A program made the position numbers and the translations under genes. A DNA stretch of 15,890 nucleotides from DAOTTI01 sp034437795 (GTDB lineage Bacteria; Chloroflexota; UBA11872; UBA12225). Position 1 is the first letter of the stretch. Each line of letters starts with the position of its first letter. Where the stretch lies: contig DAOTTI010000133.1 in assembly GCA_034437795.1 (NCBI GenBank), forward strand, positions 1-15,890. The letters are read 5' to 3'. A model generated the notes under the pieces. The model saw only the letters and a program-made list of their open reading frames with translations, ran no database searches and was not told the origin of the DNA. Shown here piece by piece: positions 6,921-14,606 of the stretch.

Positions 6921-7277
6921 CGAGGAGGGATCTCGCCCCCTTTGGCTCCCGTGCCTCGACGCGCGGACGCGGAGAGAGGACGGACGTCACCCCCTTCGGC
7001 GGGGGCCGCGCCGCGAGGGAGGAGCAGACCTCACCCCCTAGCCCCCGCTCCGTGTCGGAGCGGGGGGACGAGGGCCATGGCCGTGCCGCTGGGCCCCGCC
7101 GCCCTCTCCCCGACGCGGAGAGGGGGAAAGAGGGCTACGGGGAGAGGGTCGCACCCACCTACAGCGGCTGTGCCGCCCCCGCTCCGACGCGGAGAGAGGG
7201 ACGCCAGCCGTACGTGTGCCGTCCCGGAACTATTGCGCGCGCCCGATGCTGTCCCGCGTCGGGCCGGCCACCTCGAC
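6921..7277. repeat. Intergenic hairpin-repeat cluster (copy 1)
   Basis: No gene is present. The stretch holds TCACCCCCTTCGG...GGGGCCGCGCCG (about 6988), CCTCACCCCCTAGCCCCC (about 7030) and three strong hairpins. The first is CCCCCGCTCCG-TGT-CGGAGCGGGGG (7042-7066), a perfect 11-bp stem. The second is CCCTCTCC/GGAGAGGG (7102-7124). The third is CCCGCTCC/GGAGAGAGGG (about 7177-7200). It lies between convergent genes and may stop transcription from both sides. Bases 6987-7080 closely match 14331-14426. Confidence 0.75.
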
Positions 7278-8186
7278 CTACCTGGCCAACGACTTGATGT
7301 ACTCAACCAGGGCGTCGAGGTTATTCGTCTGGCGGATGTCGGACATGCGCGCGCTGATGGCGCCGGCCATCACGCCTTTGCTGAAGCCCATAACGGTCTT
7401 GGCGTCCGGCTCCAGGATAGATTCGCGGATGTAGGCCTCGTCGGCGAGAATGAGGCGCCCGTCGTCCAGGCGGACCCTGTGGCCATAGACGCCCTTTAAC
7501 GTCGGGCCGGCGCCGGCCGCCCCTGTGACGCTGTGGCAGGCGTTGCAGCCGAACTCGTTGAAGAGCTGGGCGCCGCGGGCGGCCTTGGCTTCGTCGAAGA
7601 CCATGGGCACGGCGGCTTCGGTCACTGGTCCCTGGGGCACTCCACCGAAGAGCCAGACGCCGGCCAGGCTGAGCACCGTTATGCCCGCGGCGAGCCGGGC
7701 GTAGCGCTGGCGCTCATACGCCACCTCCTGCGCGGTGATGACCGGCGGGGCGTCGAGGGCCCCGATGCGGGCCAGGCGGACGGGGATCTCCGGCTGCAGG
7801 GCCGCCACCAGCATCAGCAATCCCGGCCCGCCGATGAGGCAGAGCAAGGCCAGGTCGCCCCGCCCCACTCCCAGGAAGGGCAGGCCCAGGAAGAACAGCA
7901 GGATGCCGATGAACCAGATGCCCCAGGCCCAGCGCCCGCTGTGGAAGGTCATGATGGCCAGCATCACGGCGGTGGCCAGGAGCAGGACCACCAGCGCCGT
8001 CCCCACGTCGGGGCGCTCGAGGGCCCTGGAGAGCAGGGCCAGGACGGTCACGAACACCAGCAGCGCCACGCCGCGGTTGATGTACCGGCTGCGTTGCCGG
8101 CTGTGATAGCTCAGCAGGCCCAGCAGGAGGGCCAGAAAGAGCGCCACGATCACGAGCGCCGTCGTCACATCAGGCGTGCCAAACAC
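7278..8186 (-). CDS. Multi-pass membrane protein with C-terminal cytochrome c domain
   Basis: This 302-residue protein has hydrophobic segments at about 8-25, 38-54, 62-80, 87-105, 110-130 and 166-182, followed by an extracytoplasmic cytochrome c domain. CNACH (214-218) binds heme covalently. M273 in GFSKGVM is the likely sixth ligand, with M266 as an alternative. The domain resembles the C-terminal cytochrome c of caa3 oxidase subunit II (YIRESILEPDAK, then GF..GVM). However, the CuA site and cupredoxin fold of subunit II are missing, so it is not CoxB. It probably carries electrons to a terminal oxidase or within another respiratory complex. The start is a GTG at 8186 with AAGGA eight bases upstream. 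The heme A/O synthase gene is divergent, across a repeat-filled gap. I do not recognise the multi-pass N-terminal part. Confidence 0.83.
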   Translation of the reverse strand: MFGTPDVTTALVIVALFLALLLGLLSYHSRQRSRYINRGVALLVFVTVLALLSRALERPDVGTALVVLLLATAVMLAIMTFHSGRWAWGIWFIGILLFFLGLPFLGVGRGDLALLCLIGGPGLLMLVAALQPEIPVRLARIGALDAPPVITAQEVAYERQRYARLAAGITVLSLAGVWLFGGVPQGPVTEAAVPMVFDEAKAARGAQLFNEFGCNACHSVTGAAGAGPTLKGVYGHRVRLDDGRLILADEAYIRESILEPDAKTVMGFSKGVMAGAISARMSDIRQTNNLDALVEYIKSLAR

Positions 8187-8656
8187 TCTCCGTTTCCTTC
8201 GCTCCCTTTGGAGAATGGTAGCGGGTCGCGGGGGTCGCGGCCGAGTGCAGGCACCGCGGGAGCCCGCGCCCCCGTCCGCTCTCGCCGGGGGGTGAATGGG
8301 ACCATGGCGGGGGCGGGCCTGTCAACCCCCCGCCGGGCTCCGCGCTCCGACGCGGGGACGCGGGGACAGGGAGACGCGGGGAGAGGGGCAGCCCTCACCC
8401 CCGGGCCCCCTCTCCTGCGTGCGGGAGGGGGGAAGAGACCTCACCCCCTCGGCCGGGGCCGTGCCGCACCTGCTCCCCTGCCCCACCCCACCGTGCGGCT
8501 TGGCCCCGCCGCTCCCTCTCCGTGTCGGAGGAGGGACACGGAGACGTGGGGAAAAGGGACGACCGCGATGGCCTGGTGTCGGCCGGGCCTGGGGGGAGCG
8601 CCACTGTCCGCCGGTCTTGCGGCCAGGGGGAACTTGCTACCCTCTGAAGCGACTGC
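8187..8656. repeat. Intergenic hairpin-repeat cluster (copy 2)
   Basis: No gene is seen in this 470-bp gap between divergent genes. It contains CCCCTCTCC/GGGAGGGGGG (about 8406-8432), CCTCACCCCCTCGGCCGGGG (8439-8458), an imperfect 15-bp inverted repeat GGGGCCGTGCCGCAC / GTGCGGCTTGGCCCC (8455-8469 and 8493-8507, 13 of 15 pairs), and CCCTCTCC-GTGT-CGGAGGAGGG (about 8513-8534). The promoters of both flanking respiratory genes must lie in or beside it; I see no clear -10/-35 pair. Confidence 0.7.
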
Positions 8657-10630
8657 ATGGCCACCGCCACACAACCACGGGCCAGCCGGCGCCAGGCGCC
8701 CCATGGTTCCGGCCGGCCCCCGAAACCGAAGGGAAGGGCCGCCGGTGGGGCGACCGGCTTCTGGTGGCTCTGCCTGGCCGGCGCCGCCACCATCTATCTG
8801 CTGATCGTGGTAGGCGCGGTGGTCCGCGTGACGGGGTCGGGGCTGGGCTGCGGCCCCGACTGGCCGACCTGTGAAGGACGCCTGCTGCCGAACCCGGAGC
8901 CGGACGCCGTGATCGAGTTCACCCACCGCCTGCTGGCCGCACTGGCCTCGGCGCTGATCCTTGCCATTCCGGTAGTGGCCTGGCTCCGGCGGCGGGAGCG
9001 ACGCATCCTGGTGCCGGCCACGCTCATCCCCATGCTGCTGGCGGTGCAGATTGCCCTTGGCGCCGTGGTGGTGCGCCTGGAGCTCGCGCCCATGGCGGTG
9101 CTGGTGCACCTCGGCTTCGCCTTTCTCATCCTGGGCGGGCTGGTCTGGCTGGCCGTGCAGGCAGCGCCGGAGCGGGCTGTGGCCGGCGGGGGCCGGTCTG
9201 CGGGTCATTACGAAAAGCTGCTGGTGGCGAGCACGGCCGGGGTGTTCTTCCTGGTCCTCACCGGCGCCTACACGCGGGCCACGGGCGCCAGCGGGGCCTG
9301 CATCGGCTTTCCGGGCTGTATCGTGCCCGAGACGGCGCTGCAGGCCCTGGGCGGGGAGCGCCTAGTGCACATCCACCTCTTCCATCGGATCTCCGCCTAC
9401 CTGGCGACGGTGCTGGTCGCGGCCACGGTGGCGGAGACGTGGCGCCTGCGGCGCGACGACCGGGCGCTCAAGCTGGCGGCGGGGCTGCTGCTGGCGTGTC
9501 TGGTCGTCCAGCTCGCCATCGGGGCCGGGGCCGTCAGCTTCGGCCTGCCGGCCGCCATGCGGGGCGCGCACGTGGCCGGCGCGGGCGCGGTCTGGGCCGC
9601 CAGCGTGCTGCTGCTGGCGCTCTCGAAGCGCTACAACCGGCAGGCGCGGGACGCTGCGCCGGCCGGGGCCGGCCCTGGGCAGGAGGACGCGCGCCGTAGG
9701 GGAGACGTTGCGCCCCCGCTGGCCACGGCGGCGCAGGGTAGGTGGCCGGCGCCTGCGCCGGCGGTCCGGCGCCTGCGGGCCTATTTCTCGCTGACCAAGC
9801 CCAGGGTGATCCTGCTGCTGGAGGTGCCGACGCTGGCGGCCATGCTGGTGGCGAGCCCCGACTGGCCTTCACCGGTGCTGGTGCTGGCTACGCTACTGGG
9901 CGGCGCCCTGGCCGCCGGGGGCGCGGCCGCGATCAACGCCTACCTGGACCGCGACATCGACGCGGTGATGGGGGCGCGCACGCACCGGCGCCCGATCCCG
10001 GCCGGCATCATCTCGCCAGGCGAGGCGCTGGCCTTTGGCCTGTGCCTGGCCGTCGGGTCGTTCTTCGTGCTGGCCATCTTCGCCAACCTGCTGGCGGCCT
10101 TCCTGGCCCAGGCGGCCCTGCTGGTCTACGTCTTCGTCTACACCTACTGGCTCAAGCGCTCCACGCCCAACAACATCGTCATCGGCGGGGCGGCCGGCGC
10201 CATCCCGCCCCTGGTGGGCTGGGCCGCGGTGACCGGCGAGGTGGGCCCGCTAGCGTGGCTGCTCTTTGCCGTCATCTTCTTCTGGACGCCGCCTCACTTC
10301 TGGGCGCTCTCGCTGGTCATTCGCCAGCACTACGCCCGCGCCAGAGTGCCGATGCTGCCCGTGGTGCGGGGCGAGGCGGAGACGTGCCGGCAGATCGTCT
10401 ATTACACGGTGCAGTTGATCTGCGTGACGCTGCTGCTGTTCGCGCTGCGCCTGAGCGGGATCTTCTATCTGGTCGTGGCGGTCCTGCTGGGCGCGATCTT
10501 CCTCTACCTGGCGGCGCGGCTCTGGCAGGAAGCGTCAGCCAGGGCCGCCAGGCGCCTGTTCCGCTATTCCATGCTGTACCTGTGGCTGCTGTGCGCCGCG
10601 CTGGTGCTCGATAAGCGCCTGTTCGTGTAA
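8657..10630 (+). CDS. Heme A synthase / heme O synthase fusion (CtaA/COX15-CtaB)
   Basis: This 657-residue membrane protein joins two consecutive heme enzymes. Residues about 35-325 are heme A synthase, which oxidises the C8 methyl of heme O. It has VVRVTGSGLGCGPDWPTC with the cysteine pair C65/C72, the histidines H90, H151, H243 and H305, and a second cysteine pair C215/C221; the spacings match Bacillus CtaA. Residues about 370-657 are protoheme IX farnesyltransferase, which makes heme O. They show LTKPRVILLLEVP, the prenyl-diphosphate motif NAYLDRDIDAVM (427-438), RPIPAG, STPNNIVIGGAAGAIPP and FFWTPPHFWALS. A Pro/Ala/Arg-rich linker (about 328-369) connects them. The order in the protein is the reverse of the pathway. 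Such fusions are known in Thermus/Deinococcus and Chloroflexota relatives. The ATG at 8657 has no strong ribosome binding site. The enzyme supplies heme A to an aa3/caa3 oxidase encoded elsewhere. Confidence 0.95.
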   Translation: MATATQPRASRRQAPHGSGRPPKPKGRAAGGATGFWWLCLAGAATIYLLIVVGAVVRVTGSGLGCGPDWPTCEGRLLPNPEPDAVIEFTHRLLAALASALILAIPVVAWLRRRERRILVPATLIPMLLAVQIALGAVVVRLELAPMAVLVHLGFAFLILGGLVWLAVQAAPERAVAGGGRSAGHYEKLLVASTAGVFFLVLTGAYTRATGASGACIGFPGCIVPETALQALGGERLVHIHLFHRISAYLATVLVAATVAETWRLRRDDRALKLAAGLLLACLVVQLAIGAGAVSFGLPAAMRGAHVAGAGAVWAASVLLLALSKRYNRQARDAAPAGAGPGQEDARRRGDVAPPLATAAQGRWPAPAPAVRRLRAYFSLTKPRVILLLEVPTLAAMLVASPDWPSPVLVLATLLGGALAAGGAAAINAYLDRDIDAVMGARTHRRPIPAGIISPGEALAFGLCLAVGSFFVLAIFANLLAAFLAQAALLVYVFVYTYWLKRSTPNNIVIGGAAGAIPPLVGWAAVTGEVGPLAWLLFAVIFFWTPPHFWALSLVIRQHYARARVPMLPVVRGEAETCRQIVYYTVQLICVTLLLFALRLSGIFYLVVAVLLGAIFLYLAARLWQEASARAARRLFRYSMLYLWLLCAALVLDKRLFV

Positions 10631-10665
10631 CGCCGGTTCGCCAAGTGCGGCTGGCGTCTGCTGCC

Positions 10666-10699
10666 CTGGCGGTGAGCTCGCCAGTTAGGAGCGCTCACC
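10666..10699. terminator. Overlapping hairpins between convergent genes
   Basis: CTGGCG (10666-10671) pairs with CGCCAG (10679-10684) over a 7-base loop and is followed by TTA. GGTGAGC (10671-10677) also pairs with GCTCACC (10693-10699). The two folds share bases and exclude each other. Placed after the heme synthase stop and downstream of the DUF420 gene, they may be a two-way terminator. Confidence 0.4.
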
Positions 10700-10813
10700 G
10701 GCCGATGGGTAGAAGCTGCTGCCGGCCGCGGGGCGAGCGTATAGCGCCGGTGGGACGAAAGCACGAACAGCGGGCGGGCCAGGCGGGCAGTGGGAGCAGA
10801 TGCCAGGGAGACG

Positions 10814-11236
10814 TCAGAAGGCGTGGAGCATGGCGTAGACGACCCAGCCGGTGACGACGACGTAGAGCCAGACCGGCAGCGTGACCCGCGCGATCCGGCG
10901 GTGGCGCCGGTAGTCCCGCCGCAGCGCGCGCCGGAGCGTCACCAGCACCAGGGGGCCGACGGCCATGGCCAGGATGGTGTGCGACGCCAGGATGGCCAGG
11001 TAGACGGCGCGCACAGGGCCCTCGCCGGCGAAGACCTTGGTGGGCAGAAGCAGGTAGCGCACGACGTAGACGACCAGGAAGAGGGCGGCAAAGACGGCGG
11101 CGGTGAGCATGCACCGGCGGTGCCACTGGATGCGGCGCTGGCGGATGAAGTAGTAGCCGAGCAGGAGAAAGACGCCGCTCACCAGGATCAGGCAGGTATT
11201 GAAGAAGGGCAGCCACTGCTGCCAGAACGTACTCAC
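10814..11236 (-). CDS. DUF420 family membrane protein (cytochrome oxidase-associated)
   Basis: This 140-residue integral membrane protein has about four transmembrane segments. It carries the DUF420 signature: IQWHRRCMLTAAVFAALFLV, then VVYVVRYLL, GEGPVRAVYLAILASHTILA, PLVLVTLRRALRRD, HRRIARVTLPVWLYVVVTGW and VVYAML. DUF420 genes usually sit in heme-copper oxidase operons; the Bacillus homologue (CtaM/YozB) is needed for maturation of the caa3/aa3 oxidase. The conserved histidines (WHRR, ASHT, KHRR-like YRRHRRIAR) fit a heme or copper handling role. The frame is open to 11611, but the start is set at the GTG at 11236, with GGAAGG nine bases upstream; earlier codons are not membrane-like and overlap the divergent gene. 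It converges on the heme A/O synthase gene, which supports a joint role in oxidase assembly. Confidence 0.87.
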   Translation of the reverse strand: MSTFWQQWLPFFNTCLILVSGVFLLLGYYFIRQRRIQWHRRCMLTAAVFAALFLVVYVVRYLLLPTKVFAGEGPVRAVYLAILASHTILAMAVGPLVLVTLRRALRRDYRRHRRIARVTLPVWLYVVVTGWVVYAMLHAF

Positions 11237-11339
11237 CAGCACAGGCCTTCCGGGACAGTCTCCAACAGAGATTGTAGGGCAGGTTCCCTGGTAGAATTCG
11301 GGGAACGCCGGCCGGCGCGCGGGGGGCAGAAACGACACG
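11237..11339. promoter_or_regulatory. Divergent promoter region between DUF420 and pyrE genes
   Basis: This gap must hold both promoters. CCTTCC (11246-11251) is the minus-strand ribosome binding site GGAAGG. A dyad GTTCCC (11283-11288) / GGGAAC (11301-11306) flanks TAGAAT (11292-11297), a five-of-six match to a -10 box for the rightward gene. No good -35 is found at the normal distance. Confidence 0.3.
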
Positions 11340-11993
11340 ATGAGCGCAGGCGACATCACGAATCTCTGGCTTGCCGAGGCGCTTTTCCGCCTGGGTGGCG
11401 TCAAGTTTGGCAGCTTTACCCTCGGGCGCAGCACGGTCAACTCACCGATCTTCATCGATCCCAAAGTCTTTCTGCGCGAGCCCCGCATCCTGGCGCGGAT
11501 CGGCCAGTTGATCAAGACGGAGACCGAGGCCGGGCTGGCCATGCGCGAGCCCCGCTTCCACCCGTTCGACCTGGTGGCCGGCGTGCCCTTTGGCGGCCTC
11601 CACCTGGCCACGGCCTATGCCCTGGCGGCCGACGTGCCCATGATCTACGGCATTGCGGCGCGCCCGCCGGCCACCGAGCCGAAGATCGAGGGCAAGTACA
11701 AAGAAGGGGAGACGGTGCTCATCATCGACGACCTGATGACCACCGGCGGGAGCCTGATCGAGACGCTCGGCATTCTCAAGGGGGCGGGCCTGGTGGTGCA
11801 CGACGCGATCGTGCTCGTGGACCGCGGACAGGGAGGGGTGGAGCGCCTCAAGCGCCACGGCTGCCACGTCGTCCCGCTGCTCACCCTCTCCCAGATGCTG
11901 AACTTCTACATGTCTCGGGGCATGATCGCGGAAGACGACTACCGCCGGAGCATCGAGTACGTGCAGACGCACCGCGCCGACCTGGCGGAGTGA
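11340..11993 (+). CDS. pyrE: Orotate phosphoribosyltransferase
   Basis: This 217-residue type I phosphoribosyltransferase most likely joins orotate to PRPP to give OMP in pyrimidine synthesis. The PRPP-binding motif VLIIDDLMTTGGS is at 126-138. The preceding segments VAGVPFGGLHLATAYAL (79-95, the usual 'G.P.gG..lA' strand and helix) and IYGIAARPP...KIEGKYKEG (102-123, the flexible catalytic loop with K115/K119) fit orotate-type enzymes. The N-terminus GGVKFGSFTLGR.TVNSPIFID is also typical ('f..G.F.L.SG..SP.Y.D'). Length is normal. The ATG at 11340 follows a G-rich stretch, with GGGGGG about 13 bases away. No other pyrimidine gene is adjacent, so it is an isolated pyrE, divergent from the DUF420 gene. 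A different purine/pyrimidine PRTase is a less likely alternative. Confidence 0.87.
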   Translation: MSAGDITNLWLAEALFRLGGVKFGSFTLGRSTVNSPIFIDPKVFLREPRILARIGQLIKTETEAGLAMREPRFHPFDLVAGVPFGGLHLATAYALAADVPMIYGIAARPPATEPKIEGKYKEGETVLIIDDLMTTGGSLIETLGILKGAGLVVHDAIVLVDRGQGGVERLKRHGCHVVPLLTLSQMLNFYMSRGMIAEDDYRRSIEYVQTHRADLAE

Positions 11994-12236
11994 GCGGCGG
12001 GACGCCCGTGGTACGAGTGTTGCACCGCTGGGAATAGCCCCCGGCGCGAGCAGCGAGCCCCCCCGCCCCCCAGTTGGGGCCCGAGGCGGAACGGGTGGAG
12101 CCCTCACCTTGCGCCTCCCGGAGGGGGGGGGCGACTCCTTGCTGGCGGTAAATGAGCCGGGTCAGGGTGCGGTATCCGGAACGGCTGGGCGCACCCGGGC
12201 GCGCGTGCGGGGGCGGAGCTGGAGTGTCAGCGAAGT
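11994..12236 (+). other. Spacer between pyrE and the penicillin-binding protein gene
   Basis: No credible gene is present. The stretch contains a CCCCCCAGTTGGGG dyad (about 12069), a CTCACCTTGCGCCTCCCGGAGG segment resembling a decayed hairpin repeat (12103-12124), and GGAG at 12221-12224, twelve bases before the PBP start. The PBP promoter should lie here. Confidence 0.4.
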
Positions 12237-14303
12237 ATGGCGCGGCTGGTGGTCCACCGGCGGATCAAGCACGGGGCGCGGCCGGGGCGCGGCGCGCTGC
12301 TGGTGCTGGCGACCGTCAATCTGATCGTCGTCTTGGTGGCGAGCTGCGGCGCCGCCGTCATCGGCGGCGGCACCGGTGTGGCGTACGCCTATAGCCGGCT
12401 CACCGCCGGCCTGCCGGCGGCGGACGCCCTGGCGGGGCGGCCCCTGCCCCAGGTGACCCAGCTCTACGACCGGACGGGCGAGCACCTGCTCTACGAGTTC
12501 TACGACGAGCGCCGGCTAGCGATCCCGCTCCGTGACGTGGCGCCGGTGATGATCCAGGCCACGCTGGCCATTGAGGACGCCAGCTTCTATGAGCACCGGG
12601 GGATCGACCTGCGTAGCTTAGCGCGGGCGGTCATCGACAACTTCCGCGCACGGGAGATCGTCTCCGGCGCATCGACGATCACGCAGCAGCTGGTCAAACG
12701 CCTGCTGCTGAGCGACGAGCAGACCTACCTGCGCAAGCTGCGCGAGATGATCCTGGCCATGCAGGTGGAGCAGCGCTACAGCAAGGACCAGATCCTGGAG
12801 CTCTATCTGAACGAGGTCTACTACGGGAACCTGGCCTACGGGGTGGAGGCGGCGGCGCAGGCGTATTTTGGCAAGCACGCCAGTGAGCTGGAGCTGGCGG
12901 AAGCGGCGCTCCTGGCCGGGCTGGTGCAGCGCCCCAGCCTCTACGATCCGGTGAGTCACCCCGAGGCGGCGCTGGGGCGGCAGCGCCAGGTACTGGACGC
13001 GATGGTGCGGCAGGGCGTCATCACGCCGGAGGAGGCCGGCGCCGCGGCGGAGCAGGCGAGCGCCTTCATGTTCCAGCGGCCGGAGGCGCAGATCCGGTAT
13101 CCCCACTTCTCACTGTACGCCAAGGAGCAACTCGAGCGCCGGTTCGGGCGGGAGGCGGTGCGCCAGGGCCTGCGGGTGATCACGACCCTCGACCTAGCGA
13201 TGCAGGAGCGGGCGCAGGAGATCATGCGCCGGCGGGTGGACGAGATCCGCTGGCAGCAGGTGAACAACGGGGCGCTGGTGGCGCTCAATCCCAGAACGGG
13301 CGAGATCCTGGCCATGGTGGGCAGCTACGACTACTACAGCAGCGAGATTGACGGCCAGGTGAACGTCGCCACCGCGCTGCGCCAGCCCGGCTCGTCATTT
13401 AAGCCCTTCACCTACGCCACGGCCTTTGCGACGCGGCGCTTCTTCCCGGCGAGCACGGTGGAAGATGAGCCGATCAGCCGTGCCGATCCCAGCAGCCCCG
13501 ACGGCGTCTATCGGCCGGTCAACTACGATCGCCGGTGGCACGGCACGGTCACGTTCCGCGCGGCGCTGGCGAACTCCTACAACATCCCGGCGCTGCTGGT
13601 GCAGGACGCAGTGGGGACGAAGGCGGTGATCACCACGGCGCGCAAGGCGGGGCTCACTACTGACCTGCCGGAGGTGCCCAGTCTGACCCTGGGGGCGGGC
13701 ACGGTGCGCCTGCTGGAGATGACGGCGGCGTACGGTGTCTTCGCCAACGGGGGCGTGCGGGTGGACACGACGCCATTCCTCCAGGTGAGCACGCAGCAGG
13801 GGCAGGTGCTGTACGAGCTTGGCCAGCCGCCGGGGGACAAAGAGTTCTGGCCGGAGATCGCCTACATGATCAACGACATTCTGGCCGACGCCGCGGCGCG
13901 CCGGCCGATGTTCGGGACGGTGCTGGATCTGGCCGGCGGGCGCACGGCGGCGGTGAAGACGGGCACGACCAACGACTATCGCGATTCCTGGACGATTGGG
14001 TACACGCCGAGCCTGGTGGTGGGCGTGTGGGTAGGGAACACGGACAACTCACCGATGCTCCAGGTGGCCGGCTCGCTCGGCGCGGGCTACATCTGGAAGG
14101 ACTTCATGGACGCGACGCTGGCGGGGCAGCCGAATGAGCCGTTTCCCAGGCCGCCGAGCCTGGTGCGGGCGCCGATGTGCGCGGAGACCAGGGATGCGGA
14201 CCTCTTCATGGAAGGGCCGCCCGGCACGTGCCACGAGCCCCTGCGGGCGGGGCCGGCGTGGCGGGTGGGGCTGCCGCAGCCGGCGCCGCCGCGGCCACGG
14301 TAG
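12237..14303 (+). CDS. Class A penicillin-binding protein (PBP1A type), bifunctional transglycosylase/transpeptidase
   Basis: This 688-residue cell-wall enzyme polymerises glycan strands from lipid II and cross-links them. It has one transmembrane anchor at about 20-47, then the GT51 glycosyltransferase domain: LAIEDASFYEHRGID with catalytic E113, GASTITQQLVK (144-154) and ILELYLNEVYYGN (186-198). The penicillin-binding transpeptidase domain follows, with SSFK nucleophile motif (S386-K389), SYN (447-449) and KTGT (574-577). The order and length are normal for the family. The C-terminal tail ends with AP/RP-rich residues, including two cysteines (C648, C665). It implies a peptidoglycan-containing envelope. 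The ATG at 12237 is preceded by GGAG at a rather long 12-base spacing. The gene may follow pyrE transcription across a 243-bp gap, but its own promoter is more likely. Confidence 0.95.
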   Translation: MARLVVHRRIKHGARPGRGALLVLATVNLIVVLVASCGAAVIGGGTGVAYAYSRLTAGLPAADALAGRPLPQVTQLYDRTGEHLLYEFYDERRLAIPLRDVAPVMIQATLAIEDASFYEHRGIDLRSLARAVIDNFRAREIVSGASTITQQLVKRLLLSDEQTYLRKLREMILAMQVEQRYSKDQILELYLNEVYYGNLAYGVEAAAQAYFGKHASELELAEAALLAGLVQRPSLYDPVSHPEAALGRQRQVLDAMVRQGVITPEEAGAAAEQASAFMFQRPEAQIRYPHFSLYAKEQLERRFGREAVRQGLRVITTLDLAMQERAQEIMRRRVDEIRWQQVNNGALVALNPRTGEILAMVGSYDYYSSEIDGQVNVATALRQPGSSFKPFTYATAFATRRFFPASTVEDEPISRADPSSPDGVYRPVNYDRRWHGTVTFRAALANSYNIPALLVQDAVGTKAVITTARKAGLTTDLPEVPSLTLGAGTVRLLEMTAAYGVFANGGVRVDTTPFLQVSTQQGQVLYELGQPPGDKEFWPEIAYMINDILADAAARRPMFGTVLDLAGGRTAAVKTGTTNDYRDSWTIGYTPSLVVGVWVGNTDNSPMLQVAGSLGAGYIWKDFMDATLAGQPNEPFPRPPSLVRAPMCAETRDADLFMEGPPGTCHEPLRAGPAWRVGLPQPAPPRPR

Positions 14304-14606
14304 GGACGTGAAGCCGGCGGGCGCGGCGGACCTCACCCCTTCGGTCGGGGCCGCGCCGCGGCGGGAGAGGAGGGACCTCACCCCCTAGCCCCCGCTCCGA
14401 CACGGAGAGGGGGGACGAGGGCTATGGTTGTGGGGCTTGGACGCGCCGCCCCCACTCCGACACGGAGAGGGGAACGACGGCAGTGGAGTGGCGCGATCCG
14501 GAACGCTTGCGCACGCCCAGGGGACGGAACTCGTCGCCATTCGCCAGCGGAGCCTTCCTCTCCCACGGAGAGCTATTGCGCAGTACGCAGTACGCGACCT
14601 GGGCCA
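14304..14606. repeat. Intergenic hairpin-repeat cluster (copy 3)
   Basis: No gene lies in this gap between convergent genes. It begins with CTCACCCCTTCGGTCGGGGCC (first 20 bases from 14331), then CCTCACCCCCTAGCCCCC. Two near-identical hairpins follow, CCCCGCTCC-GACAC-GGAGAGGGG (14390-14412) and CCCCACTCC-GACAC-GGAGAGGGG (14450-14472), exactly 60 bp apart and differing at one base. They may terminate transcription from both sides. Confidence 0.75.

Noticed and set aside
6921..7277. CRISPR array
   Set aside because: Repeats are hairpin-rich and irregular in length and spacing, with no unique spacers of constant size and no cas gene.
7533..8804. 423-codon plus-strand open frame
   Set aside because: It runs antisense through the cytochrome c gene, across repeats and into the heme synthase gene in another frame. 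The peptide is Gln/His/Gly-rich filler.
9742..10614. 290-codon plus-strand open frame
   Set aside because: It lies inside the CtaB half in a different frame, with Arg/Gly/Ala composition only.
10814..11611. 265-residue version of the DUF420 protein
   Set aside because: The extension overlaps the divergent pyrE coding region and is not membrane-like. The GTG at 11236 has a good ribosome site.
10790..12037. 415-codon plus-strand open frame
   Set aside because: It is antisense to the DUF420 gene and out of frame over pyrE, both of which have strong family matches.
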